NCBI RefSeq assembly: GCF_035582795.1
Contig: NC_134370.1
Coordinates: 47,355,501-47,419,500, forward strand
DNA: 64,000 nt
Direction: 5' to 3'
Source of the DNA: Mycteria americana
Taxonomy: Eukaryota; Chordata; Aves; Ciconiiformes; Ciconiidae
The translations under genes and the position numbers were made by a program. Every line of letters begins with the position of its first letter. Positions within the stretch are counted from its first letter, which is position 1. The notes under the pieces were generated by a model. It was given only the letters and a program-made list of their open reading frames with translations. It did no database searches and had not been told where the DNA came from. Positions 55,001 to 64,000 of this stretch are shown here, in pieces.

Positions 55001-58000
55001 AGAGCCACAGCACCCAAACTAGCATGGTTGCTAACATGAGCTCCCTGCTGGTTTTCTCCAGCACATCACAACACTAAAGCAGAGATCTGGTTAACAGAGA
55101 ATCAGCCTTCTGACACTGGGGCACAGGAGGGATGTTCATGGTCAAGGCAGCCACCACAAGAAACCACAGTAGCTCCTCCTATGCACAGCAGAAGAGATCA
55201 AGCCTCACTATCACCCACGTTTGGGATCTCTGAACAACATCTTGGAATGGCCCAAGTCAGCAGGCACGCAATCACTTCAGAAAACAGGCTAGCTCCAAAC
55301 CCTGAGGTCTCCCTTGGAAAGGCAGAGAACCAAATCCTGATCTTCCCTTTAGATAGCAGCTCCTGACCACAAAGGGAGGTTACACCAACCCAGCTCTGCT
55401 TTAGCATGACCCTCCACAGCCACTGATCTACCAGCATCAAGATTTTTGGGACCATCCTACACAAGCCAGAACTCTTGCAAAGCTTCCTCTGCATGAAAAA
55501 GCTCAAACCACTCCTGCTTCCTGGAGCAGCTGCTTCCCCAGGGTCTGCTCACAAACCACTTTCACATCTAGGCTTGCTTCAGTGCAGCTGCACAACATTC
55601 AAGCCTCTGCTGATCTAGAAGCCACTAAACTTAGTCTCTAACTAGTATTTTTGGACAAGGGCAGGTCTTCCCACCACCCAAGAGCCACTGCAGCAGAACT
55701 CTGCTCCTGAACATGCTGAGCAAACAGTATTGCTATCAATTAGGACCCACATTAAAGAGAAGAACAGGAAGGCACAACCTCACCAGTCTTGGCCTCCAGA
55801 GCAGAATTCTTGCATTAAGCAAATCGAGTTAGAGCCAAATTCAAAGAACCGAATTGCAGCAAGGCTGGTGAACAAGCCCCTGCTACTGCAAGACAGAGGC
55901 CTATAGCTCTTAATTGGGCCATTTGTAACTTGTCAAGGCAACATTTAATACATCTACCTTCTGGATGCATTCCTGCAAGTTTTGGGCCTGATTTCCCCCA
56001 CATTCCTCCCCCTGCTTCACTCACTAGCAAGCCTGAAGTGCCAAGCTGGTTTTACTTTCAAATCATCCCTTACTGATCTTTCCAGTGTGTGGCCTGTGGC
56101 AGAAGGCAGGTCAACACTGAATTTCACATGGACATAGGAACTTTAGCTCAGTTCAGAGACAGGACTTACATCCTCCCCCCTCATCATGATGAGTTTTACT
56201 GCCATAACACAATCTGATAGTTTTCTTTATGCACAAGAGTTTTTCTCCCCGCCCCCATTTAGCTAAAAAGCAAAGGAAACCCTGTCCTGGAATCAGCAGG
56301 AATAAGCTACTGAATTATCAACTCACACGATGCCTCCAGGCAGGACCTGAACAATTGATTCAGGATTTCAGCCCGTTTAAGACTATTAGCATCTATTCAG
56401 CACTGGAGTCCAGGATCTTTGTCTATTGAAAGGCTCAGCTTACTCCCAGATAAGGTCCTGGGACTCTGCAGGCACAATGCAGGAGGATTTACAAGCAAAG
56501 AGAAAAACAGGTAGGGCTGAAAGCGAGCTTCAGGCAAGAGGAAACAGGCAGAGCAAGCTTTAAGTCATTTTATAAAAAGCAGCTAGAGGACTACAGACAC
56601 TCAATTTAAGAAAGTATTGCCAGTCATCTTTAATAAAAAGTGCCGCATCAGGCTGCCTTGGCACAAGTGTGAAACTCCATATGCTACTCCTGTTACTGCT
56701 AAAGAACCACTTACAGCAGGAGGCAAAGCTTTTCCCTAGGAGTCTGTGCTAGCAAGACAAAAATAAACCCAAGCAGCAAACCAAACGCCTGACCCATTCC
56801 TGCTCATTTAGCATTTGATGCTTCCCACAACTGGCAGCACCAGTCCTGCTACAAAGAACAGAAAATAGAAGGAGTACGGCCAAACATTTCCACAAAAACT
56901 ACTTCCACTTACAGAGCTTTTAACCTTAAGACTGTCAAGGATATCCTAGAGATACTGCAAGCATCCAGGACATAGGAGCTGGCATCCAACCCCTTGTAGG
57001 AACTGGCTCATGTCCCTAAACCTTCCCTTGGTAGAGCTCACCCTCCTCCCTAAACCCCCCCAAAACAGATACCCCTTTGAGAAGAGCTCTGCTCTCCCAG
57101 TCTCCAAAGCATGCAGGGCCCAAAACATTCAGCAGCCCAGATAGTCCAGTAGAAAGAGTTTGCAAACATGTAGCTGGAGAATACGCCCGTATCCTTTAGT
57201 CTCAGAGTTAATACCAAAGCAGAGGAAAATACCACGCCTGAGGCTGTGTCCTCCAGAACCTGCTCCACTCTTGCATCCCCAGGCCAAGACAAGCAAAGGA
57301 GCACTCTTGAGCCCAGCTAGGATTAGCTTTCAATACTCTGTCTTGAAGGATTTTGCTACAGTTAAACACATGCTGCCTGTTCAGGCTTCTCTGGAAGTCC
57401 TCCACACAACAGCAACTACAGATACAGCCTAGGCTCAGAGCTGGCAATCCCCTCTGCTTTCACTGAGGCACAAGTCCAGAGCACTGGTGGGTCATCCTTC
57501 TTCCACAGGCCCCAGCAGTGACCTGGCACACTGTGAAACACCAGTGACCCAACAACGGCCACTCTCAGCCGGTCCTGCCTGCTACAGTGCACAATCCCAA
57601 TCCAGGAGAGGGGACACCATTTTATCAGTGCAACCAGCAGATGACCAAGTGAAAACGGAAGTGTGATCCAGCTGACAGGTCATTTAAAGTCATCAGGAGT
57701 CAAACACCACTTCCTGAAACCTGGTAAGACACCCAGTCTCCATTTAAGAGCTAAGAGTTTCTAGGGATGTTCCTAGATCAGAAACAAAACAAGAAAGGCA
57801 ATTCAGTTCCCTGCAGTAGGCATGCAGTGCCACAGAGCAAACAATTTAAAGGCTTCAGGTTAAATCATTGTGGTAGATCTGGAACACAGACCCAAGAAGC
57901 ACTGCACACAAAGACACAGCAAGGTGAATCTCCAACAGGAGTACAGTCCATCATATCCTGGCTCAGCTAAACCCTTAGCCAAGAACCCACATCCAAGCAT

Positions 58001-60300
58001 GAAGATGCATCCCCAGGATGCTCTGAGGTCTCAAGGAGGGCATTGTCAGGCTTCAGACACCTCTAGCATTCCAAACAAAACACACTGGAGTGAGAAAGGG
58101 AGTGCCAGGCTTGATTTGAAATAGGGAGGAGTTGTTTCCACTCCCTCAGAGTCAGAGTAACAGAAAGACAACCTATGAGCCTTACAACCATGGTAGAGAG
58201 CTCTTGTTTGCTGGCTCTGCATCAAGAAGGCAGCAGCTGAAACAGTGGCTGTCAGGTCTCTGGAGTTCACATCCCATCAGCCCCAAGCAAACCCCATGGC
58301 TACAGCCTGTGGTTTACCTGCAGGAGGTCCCACTCCAGAGACATATGCACAACCTGCAGCAGCTCAGTCAGTGGAACAACATACACTTGTGCAGCAAAAG
58401 CCAGAGATGTCCAAGGTTAAGTGGAAACAAAGGCACCTCCACAGCCCTGAGGCAGACACACCAGTAGAAAACCTACAGATAACGAAATCCCAGGGCTAGG
58501 CAGAACCCCCACCATCACAACAGCACTGGCACTGGATTAGGATATCCTAATCCTTAGGGAAGTCATTAAACACAGCTCAGATGCCCGTATGGCCAAGATG
58601 TGCATTAGTTCCTGGGGATGCTCTGGAGCATGCAAGGCTCATCCACCTCAGCTACAATTCAGCCTTTGTTTTACATCTTTCATAGAAATCCCACTGGGGC
58701 AGCACCATGCTGATGCCCAAAGGGGTTCTCAGCATTGTAGCTACAGCCAAGAGGGCCTTGAATCCTAAGACAAAATTTAAGATGCTGTTAAAATGGTGTC
58801 AGTCTCAATATAATTGAGCCACGATGGCTCCATACATTGACCAAAGGCAGCTCTAAAAGTCCTTTTTTACCAATAAATTTTGTTTCCCAAGCTGAAGTCA
58901 GCTACACCAATAAAAAGCATAATATTGGTGTAACTGTTCCTACCAAGCGACACCGCTAACAAAGCAGCAAGCCCACACATCCAACTCATCCTGAACAGGG
59001 TTAGGCTAGGCTGCATCAGCTCTCTTGCCATCAGCAAGGCTGAGCTTAAGCAGCTCTCCCAGGTTTTACTGTGTGGAAAGGGTCTTGAACACACCTGGCT
59101 GGAATCAAGACTGGAAGGGATTTTGATGGTATTATTTTACAGGGGAGCACTGACTTCAGAACAACACCAATTTTGCCAAAACTCCTGTTTTTAAAGAAGA
59201 ATCCCTGCCGAGGCACCTACTTTTTGGAACAAAACATTTTGAAGCTATCATTCAAGCAGCTTTAGAAACAAGCAATATCACAGCTGCCTGTTTCAGGACA
59301 TTATCAGAGCAGAATAAAGTTTTAATTCTTTTAGGGAGACTGTTCCAGTCGAGATAAACTGCAGCAAAGCAACAGGATCCTGAAACTCCTCACAAAACAC
59401 AGCTCCAATCCTTTGCACAGCTCTAGCTGGAGCCCCTCACCAACACTCCAGCTGCCAGCACACATGGTTAGCCTATCACAAAAGCAGCCACAACAAGTGT
59501 TAATTGGTTTTAGCTAGAGAATACTGAAGGGTAAAAAAAGAACTTGTTTTTCAGAAGACTCTCTTCCTGCCTCTGCCCATACAACACAGAGATTAGGGAC
59601 TAAGTCTCCCAGGGTCACCAACAGAAGCCAGTCTTGCTACATGGAGCTTGTAGTCACCTGGTTTGAGTAAAATAACCACTCTGTTCACTTTGCACACTAA
59701 AAAAGAGTTTAGAAGCACTCAGAACTACCCCTTGCTACCAAGCAAGACCATGGTTCCCACTCAAGCCAAAACACACCCCACCATCATGAACCAGAGCTCA
59801 GCATGTCCGGCTCAGCTTCACCCCCCCAATAACCTGGGATGACAGCAACAGGCACCACTTCCTGGTCGGACTGGGACCACCGGGCTTCCTCCAGTAATGG
59901 CTTCGTTCCTGCAGGCAGCACCAGTCAGTTGGTGGGTTAGGTGAAGTTCCCTCAGAGCCCCTTGTTCCCTCGGAAGCTGGGGGGGGGGCAGCCGCCAGAC
60001 CTCAGTACTTCACTCAGCAGCAGACTCCCCCCCAAAGCCTGGCCCCACCGGTCCGCTGAGGGAAGGGGGGATCCCATCCCCGCTCCACCGCCACATACGG
60101 AGAAAGGGCGGGAAACGACCTCAGGGCCACTACCCCCTTCCCCCCCCCCCCCGTGAAACGTGTGAAACCACGTGACGGGGCGGCCTTAAAGGGGCCGCGC
60201 GCGCGCCGCCCCTTTTCTCCCTCCCGCCTCGGCTCTGTGAGGCACCAGGTCTGTCAGCACGTGTCCCGCCCGCTCCCCCTCTCACCGGCGGGAAGGCCAT
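19081..60300 (-). CDS. CPEB1: Cytoplasmic polyadenylation element binding protein 1, complete
   Basis: This is an RNA-binding regulator that binds UUUUAU elements in 3'UTRs and represses or activates translation through poly(A) tail length in oocytes and neurons. Twelve coding exons join in frame to 566 residues, the human length: 60300-60286, 54745-54568, 44573-44385, 28363-28137, 26496-26247, 25930-25817, 25712-25608, 24601-24465, 23239-23041, 20537-20443, 20179-20099 and 19191-19081. The regulatory half keeps the Aurora A/CaMKII site LDSR (171-174) and the TSGFSS degron motif (189-194). RRM1 starts at KVFLGGV (about 312) with RNP1 [11 protein letters not shown]2 starts at TVFVGAL (about 431) with GSGRVTF. 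The C-terminal ZZ zinc domain has Cys515, 518, 527, 532, 537, 540 and His545, 552, 553, and the protein ends NQKNRDSS. The start MAFPP lies in a CpG island and matches human MAFPL. Exon 3 holds an internal Met (MLFPTS), the start I recall for short mammalian isoforms. It appears intact. Confidence 0.97.
19192..28136 (-). other. CPEB1 introns 4-11, nothing else recognised
   Basis: The eight introns among the RNA-binding-domain exons range from about 100 bases (25713-25816) to about 2.5 kb (20538-23040). All have GT-AG ends on the minus strand. I see no RNA gene, mobile element or second coding region in them. Open frames here on the + strand are antisense shadows or chance. Confidence 0.6.
25608..25623 (-). 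promoter_or_regulatory. Tandem splice donors in CPEB1 RRM1 exon
   Basis: Exon 7 ends CCTAAAG with donor GTAATA after 25608. Fifteen bases earlier the near-identical CCCAAAG is followed by GTAATATG, giving a second donor after 25623. Using the upstream one would remove five residues (GNMPK) from the loop before RNP1 and keep the frame. Five-residue RRM1 variants of mammalian CPEB1 are, as I recall, known. Confidence 0.6.
36455..36512 (+). mobile_element. CR1 LINE 3' tail relic
   Basis: The motif GGAGGTTGGACTAGGTAACC, then CCCTTCCAACCTGAATTA, is the diverged 3' end of a CR1 element, compared with the usual GTTGGACTAGATGACCTT ... CCCTTCCAACCC form. Only about 60 bases are left and the terminal ATTCTATG 8-mers are missing. 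It lies in CPEB1 intron 3, antisense to that gene. Confidence 0.75.
41088..41150 (+). repeat. T-rich (GTTT)n simple repeat
   Basis: A run of GTTT-like units and poly-T from about 41088 to 41150. In the CPEB1 pre-mRNA this is A-rich. No retroelement body is attached that I can recognise. Confidence 0.7.
43909..43938 (+). repeat. G-rich GGGGTGGTG tract
   Basis: Runs of six to seven G separated by TGGTGT on the + strand could form a G-quadruplex in DNA. It is C-rich in the CPEB1 pre-mRNA, so an RNA quadruplex is not expected. Confidence 0.55.
44574..54567 (-). other. CPEB1 intron 2 (10 kb)
   Basis: I see nothing recognisable beyond short A/T runs: no CR1 copy, no RNA gene and no coding exon of another gene. 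Open frames are all below 200 codons and without family resemblance. Confidence 0.6.
54746..60285 (-). other. CPEB1 intron 1 (5.5 kb)
   Basis: The CPEB1 promoter-side end (59930-60285) belongs to the CpG island and has long C and G runs, including 12-13 C near 60141. The remainder is unremarkable and holds no recognised gene or element. Confidence 0.6.
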
Positions 60301-60640
60301 GGGCGGCGCTGCGGGCAGGCGGGCGGGCGGATCCCAGAGAGGAGGGAAGCAATAGCAGCGGGCTGCCCTACCCGCCCCGCCGGCTTTTATGGGCCACCGC
60401 CCCGCCGGGGTGGGGGGTTGGGGGTACTGGGGGGGGGGGGGGTGGAGGGGTGGGGTGGGGCGGGGCGGGGCCGAGGCGCATGCGCACTGTGCCCGCCTGC
60501 CGCACCCCCCCCCCCCCCCAATTATTCCTCCCCTATCCCGGCGTGCAGCGCGCGGGGTGTTGGGCGTGCGCTGATTCCCGCGCTGGGGCGGTATCTTTCC
60601 CTGTCCTCACGACGCCCGGTGGCAGCTTGAGCTTCCCCAG
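60286..60640 (-). promoter_or_regulatory. CPEB1 CpG-island promoter
   Basis: CpG-dense DNA surrounds the first coding exon and continues upstream of it. A TATA-like CATAAAAGCC lies on the minus strand at about 60391-60383, which would place a start near 60355 and a 5'UTR of about 55 bases. Further upstream are a G-run cluster (60411-60472) and a C15 run near 60506-60520. CpG-island genes often start at several points, so the TATA assignment is weak. Confidence 0.5.
60411..60472 (+). repeat. G-run cluster upstream of CPEB1
   Basis: At least eight runs of three to thirteen G lie within about 60 bases on the + strand, which is well beyond the four runs needed for a G-quadruplex. It is about 110-170 bases upstream of the CPEB1 start codon on the non-transcribed side. 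Homopolymer length here is prone to sequencing error. Confidence 0.7.
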
Positions 60641-61624
60641 GGCCGCCTCAGCGCGGGCACCTCTCCACACACAGGCTGTGGCAGTCGCTGTGGTCTGTGT
60701 GAGGGAATGGGGCTCCCCCAAGGGGAATGGGGCGGTGGCAGCGTCACCAGCTACTGGCTTCAGCCCCCCTGGGTGCGAAACAGCACTGAGCACTCTGGCT
60801 CTTGCCCCCGTTGTTGTGGAAATGGGCTTTTCCCTGGGGGAGCGAATGCTTGACGTGGAGCAGTTGGTGGCGCTGCGGCTCTGGCCAGCATTTTGTCACC
60901 ATAAAAAAAAATAAGGGTGATTATATTCTGTCTCCTACCCACACGCTGGAAAAAGTAGAAAGTCCCTCACCCTTTTTGCAGCAGCAGAAGGGGTTGGACT
61001 CGAGGCGATTTGGGGTTCAGGCCTTCCTGTACGTCCTTTGCTCATCCTCTCTCTCCAGTGCTGGGCCTGGCTCCCTGCTGGGCTGCAGCTTTGGGAAGGG
61101 AGAGCGGGGCTCTCTTAAATCCCACCCAACCCGTGCTGGGAGGAGAGATCTTGATAAAGAGTCAAATTTCCTTTTTTTTTTTTTCCCCAGTTTAGAGATG
61201 AAAAGCCTGCCCGAGCCAGCCCCAGGAATCCCTCCAGTGACTCTGCAGAATAGACCCAGCCCTGACGTAGCAGGTATTTCTGCGGTCAAAGCACGAGCAA
61301 TTCTGCTTTGAATAAATAGCTGGAAAACTCCCAGGACTCCTCAGATCCCTGATCAGGACTAAATGCCTCCTACCCTCTGCCAAGCCCCAGTGGGGTTTAC
61401 CCCGACCCTGCATGTCGGTGCCAGGTTTTCTCCAAGAGCCAGCAGCCATCCGATTCAAGCAGTGCCACCCCCAGGGGACTCGCATGTCCACAGTTGCCTA
61501 TGAGATGGCTGGTCCCCTTATGTCCCCTGTTGCTCCCCTAGGGAGGCTGGCAGAGCCCGGCATGGGGGCAGTTTGGGGCTGATCCGGCCACTGTACACAC
61601 AGAGCAGAGGAGAGGAAGGAAATG
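60640..61624. other. Intergenic DNA between CPEB1 promoter and AP3B2 3' end
   Basis: No gene is recognised. A 253-codon + strand frame (60153-60914) crosses the CpG island and CPEB1 exon 1 antisense and looks like a chance GC-rich frame. A poly-T run lies near 61172-61185. The gap from the AP3B2 poly(A) site to the CPEB1 start region is only about 1.3 kb. Confidence 0.55.
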
Positions 61625-61638
61625 GGTTCAAGAAGAGC

Positions 61639-61644
61639 TTTATT
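61639..61644 (-). promoter_or_regulatory. AP3B2 poly(A) signal AATAAA
   Basis: A canonical hexamer on the minus strand about 320 bases after the AP3B2 stop codon; cleavage is expected near 61620-61628. The interval 61645-61963 is the 3'UTR. Confidence 0.75.
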
Positions 61645-61963
61645 GGGAGATCCTGGCCATAATAAATAGGGGTTACACTGGGAGATAGTGGTGAGGGGCC
61701 AGGGGCTGGAGGCACGCTGTGCTCATGTGGGGGCTGGAGCTGCCACCGCCCTTCCAAACAGAACATTGCCCTGTGTCCCATCTGCCCCATCTCGCTCCTT
61801 CCTCCCAGCGGCAAAGCTGGCCCAGGGGTCGCTGCCTGCCTCCCCTCTGGTGATCAGGGCAGGGAATATCATGGCAGAAATTGGGGCAGGAAGCATTTTG
61901 GGGAGTGGTGTGGGGCAGAAGGGGATGGGAGGGCAGAGCTGTGGGTGTGGCGGGGCCCGGCCG

Positions 61964-63303
61964 TCACTGCGCAAGGGCCTGGATGATGTCTTTCACCAGC
62001 ATGGTGCCGATAACCATCTTCTCGCTGTTGACTGTCAGCTGGGCCGCAGTGCCCTCCCGTCGCTCCAGGGTGATGAGCACCAGGCTCCCACTGGTGACCG
62101 TCTTGGCCGCGAACCTGCCCACCGGCAAACACAAGGCTTCAGGACGAGCTGTCACCCTGTCACCCTCCTGTCCCCCAGGATGCTCCGGTGGGGAGGCGTC
62201 TGCCACCCACGGCCACCATCATGTGTGGGTTCATGCAGGCTCCTTGTCCTAAAGGAAGCCCTGAGTGTCCCCGTTGTGATTTGGGTGGGACCAGAGGGGT
62301 AACAGTGCCTGCCTGGTCCCGGTGTGGGGGTCCAGCTACCTGTACTCGTTGTCAGCACCACAGGGCACGCGGCCCACGTTGGCGGCCGAGGTCACTTGCT
62401 GGACGATGGCGTGGTCGCTCTGGCATTTCTCAGGCAGCGTCAGCTTCTCCGTGATCTCGCTCATGCCTGTCAGCTTCCCTGGAGTGGGCAGCAGAGGCAC
62501 CTGCCCATCTCTGGCCACGCACCCAGCGGCTGTGTCCCTGCCAGACCCTGTTTTGCCATCCCCAAACCAAGCCCTTCCAGCTGCCAGCTCCCTGCATCTG
62601 GGTCCCCCATGACATCCTGAACTGGCTGCCCTGCTTGCTCCTCTCCAGTCCGGCAGAGACGGATTTGGGAAAATCCTTCTTCCACAACCCTTCCCGGGCT
62701 CGTCCCTGCGTCCCTGCCCGGTGGCAGCAGCCATGTCCCTGGGGACGGGCTCCTCTGGTCACTGGCAGCGATGGGGCCGGGTGCTGCAGGGCACCGAGCT
62801 CAGTGCAGACCCCCATCCACGGGGCCAGGGTGGAGACGCTGCTGCTCCAGGAGCATGGGGACGCGGGGCCAGGGTGTCCCTGTCACTCACCGGACACGGT
62901 GCTGAGAGCGCCAGGGGTGGTACGAGCCCTCCATGCTGCACAGGGACCTGGTGGGGCCATGCTGACACCAGAGTGGTCACCCCAACCCATGGGCCGGCGG
63001 GTGCAGGAAGGGGACAAGGGGAGCAGAGCTAGTCTAGGGACTGGCCCAGTAGCCACTTACCCTCGCCTGGCCGTGCGAGGTGCTCTAGGGCCACGGCGAG
63101 GGCAGCAGAGGGGACAAAATGGGGGGTGAGCATCAGCGCTGGGGTGGTGGGTGCCCATGCACCACCCTGTCCCTGTCCCTGTCCCCTTCCCCGTCCCCCA
63201 CTCACCCTGCTCCTTCTTGAACTCGTTCTCACTCATGAAGACGGGGGCCATGAGCTCCCCCACGGGCGGCTGGATGGACACGTAGAAGTGGCGCGTGTGG
63301 GTG
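61964..63303 (-). CDS. AP3B2: AP-3 complex subunit beta-2, C-terminal part only
   Basis: This is the neuronal beta subunit of the AP-3 adaptor, which sorts cargo into synaptic and endosomal vesicles. Three coding exons on the minus strand are present: 63303-63206, 62478-62340 and 62114-61964. They join in frame to the C-terminal ear region: [64 protein letters not shown], and the end [18 protein letters not shown] plus IQALAQ. That tail is close to human AP3B2 as I recall it, and AP3B2 also neighbours CPEB1 in human, which favours beta-2 over the paralogue AP3B1. The first exon here begins in mid-codon (phase 2), so the gene continues upstream past 64000; no further exon is visible in 63304-64000, which is filled by a repeat. 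It ends intact. Confidence 0.92.
63165..63205 (-). promoter_or_regulatory. G-triplet run next to an AP3B2 splice donor
   Basis: Read on the minus strand, the donor GTGAGT after 63206 is followed at once by GGGGGACGGGGAAGGGGACAGGGACAGGGACAGGG-type G runs, here about eight runs in 40 bases. Intronic G triplets beside donors are known splicing enhancers bound by hnRNP H/F. Function is inferred from position. Confidence 0.4.
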
Positions 63304-63469
63304 CTGGGGAGACAGGTGGGTGAGGGGGGCCCATGCTCAAAATATCCCCCCCCAGGTCCCACTTCCCATCCCTGCCCTGTGCAGGTGGCAGTTGGAGGGA
63401 AACTGAGGCACAAAAGGCCTCAGGAATAGGGGGAACCTGTCAGGCTGGACTTGGGGCTGCTGCCGCCTC

Positions 63470-63990
63470 CTTGTCCCCTGCAGGGACCCTGGTGCTTGTC
63501 CTGCTGTCCCCCGACCACCCCATGCCCATCCCGGTGTCCCCCCTCCCATGGAAGGACCTTGGTGCCCATCCTGCTGTCCCCTATCCCCCAGAGGGACCTT
63601 GTCCCACTGTCCCCTGGGGCCTCTTCCTGCTGTCCTCCACCCCCTGGTAGGATGTTGGTGCCTGTCCAGCTGTCCCCAGTGCCCAGGAGCACCCCATACC
63701 CTGTCCTTCTGTCCCCTGAGGCCCCCCATGCCCTGTCCTGCTATCCCCTGTCCCCTGGGGCATCCCATGCCCTGTCCTGCTGTCCCCTGGGGCACCCCAT
63801 ACTCTGTCCTGCCGTCCCCCGTCCCCTGGGGTACCCCATGCCCTGTCTGGCTGTCACCTGCCCCCTGCTGCTCCAAGGCCCCTGGACGGATGTTGGTGCC
63901 CATCCCACTTTTGCCATCCCCTGCAGCACCTGTGCCCTGCCCCACTGTCCCCATCCCTGGAGCACTCCACGCTGTCCCCATCGCCTGGGA
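63470..63990 (-). repeat. Minisatellite in an AP3B2 intron
   Basis: Imperfect copies of a 30-45 base unit, with a core on the + strand of CCCCATGCCCTGTCCTGCTG followed by TCCCCTGGGGCA, extend from about 63470 to near the window end. Copies between 63690 and 63850 are the most regular. Open frames here translate to repeated GQGMGCPRG-like units and are not genes. Read along AP3B2 the repeat is G-rich. Confidence 0.8.
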
Positions 63991-64000
63991 CACCTGCCCT

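Noticed and set aside
60153-60914. A 253-codon + strand frame across the CPEB1 CpG island
   Set aside because: It is made of translated G and C runs with low-complexity glycine and proline stretches and lies antisense to CPEB1 exon 1; no family resemblance.
63029-63120. A possible extra AP3B2 exon ending at a GTAAGT donor near 63060
   Set aside because: The donor is good, but the flanking coding exons (63303-63206 and 62478-62340) already join in phase to the known [10 protein letters not shown] sequence, so an exon between them would break a conserved block. A decoy donor is more likely.

Overview
This 64 kb window is ordinary vertebrate nuclear DNA, almost certainly from a bird. The evidence is spliced genes with GT-AG introns and CpG-rich promoters, two CR1-type LINE pieces (the typical avian retroelement), and a beta-2-microglobulin of 119 residues that resembles the chicken protein. 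The species cannot be named from the sequence alone. Five protein-coding genes are supported: four complete and one cut by the right edge.

Layout, left to right: (1) about 1.4 kb of upstream DNA, then B2M on the + strand (coding exons between 1601 and 2899, non-coding last exon to about 4635). It has a compact interferon/MHC-type promoter with ISRE, X, Y and TATA elements. (2) A gap of about 2.7 kb, then TERB2 on the + strand (7311-12157, seven coding exons), with a 1 kb antisense CR1 in intron 3. (3) RPS17 on the - strand (five exons, 13647-16877), convergent with TERB2, with a TOP-type start and a complete 135-residue product. (4) CPEB1 on the - strand (coding 60300 down to 19081, twelve coding exons, 566 residues), with about 1.3 kb of 3'UTR and three long 5' introns that fill most of the window. 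(5) The last three coding exons of AP3B2 on the - strand (63303 down to 61964); the rest of that gene lies beyond 64000.

The genes belong to separate housekeeping, immune, meiotic and neuronal or translational functions and do not form a pathway. TERB2 (meiotic telomere attachment) and CPEB1 (cytoplasmic polyadenylation in oocytes and neurons) both act in germ cells, but adjacency is no evidence of co-regulation. As I recall the human map, B2M and TERB2 lie at 15q21 while RPS17, CPEB1 and AP3B2 lie together at 15q25, so the junction between TERB2 and RPS17 is a synteny breakpoint relative to human.

I found no undescribed biological system. The points most worth a second look are the cytoplasmic-polyadenylation-like element overlapping an alternative poly(A) hexamer in CPEB1's own 3'UTR, tandem 15-nt-spaced splice donors in CPEB1 RRM1, the synteny junction, the compact B2M promoter, and minisatellites in B2M intron 1, TERB2 intron 1 and an AP3B2 intron. 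Exon boundaries were deduced by reading frames, splice signals and remembered family sequences; no alignment was run.
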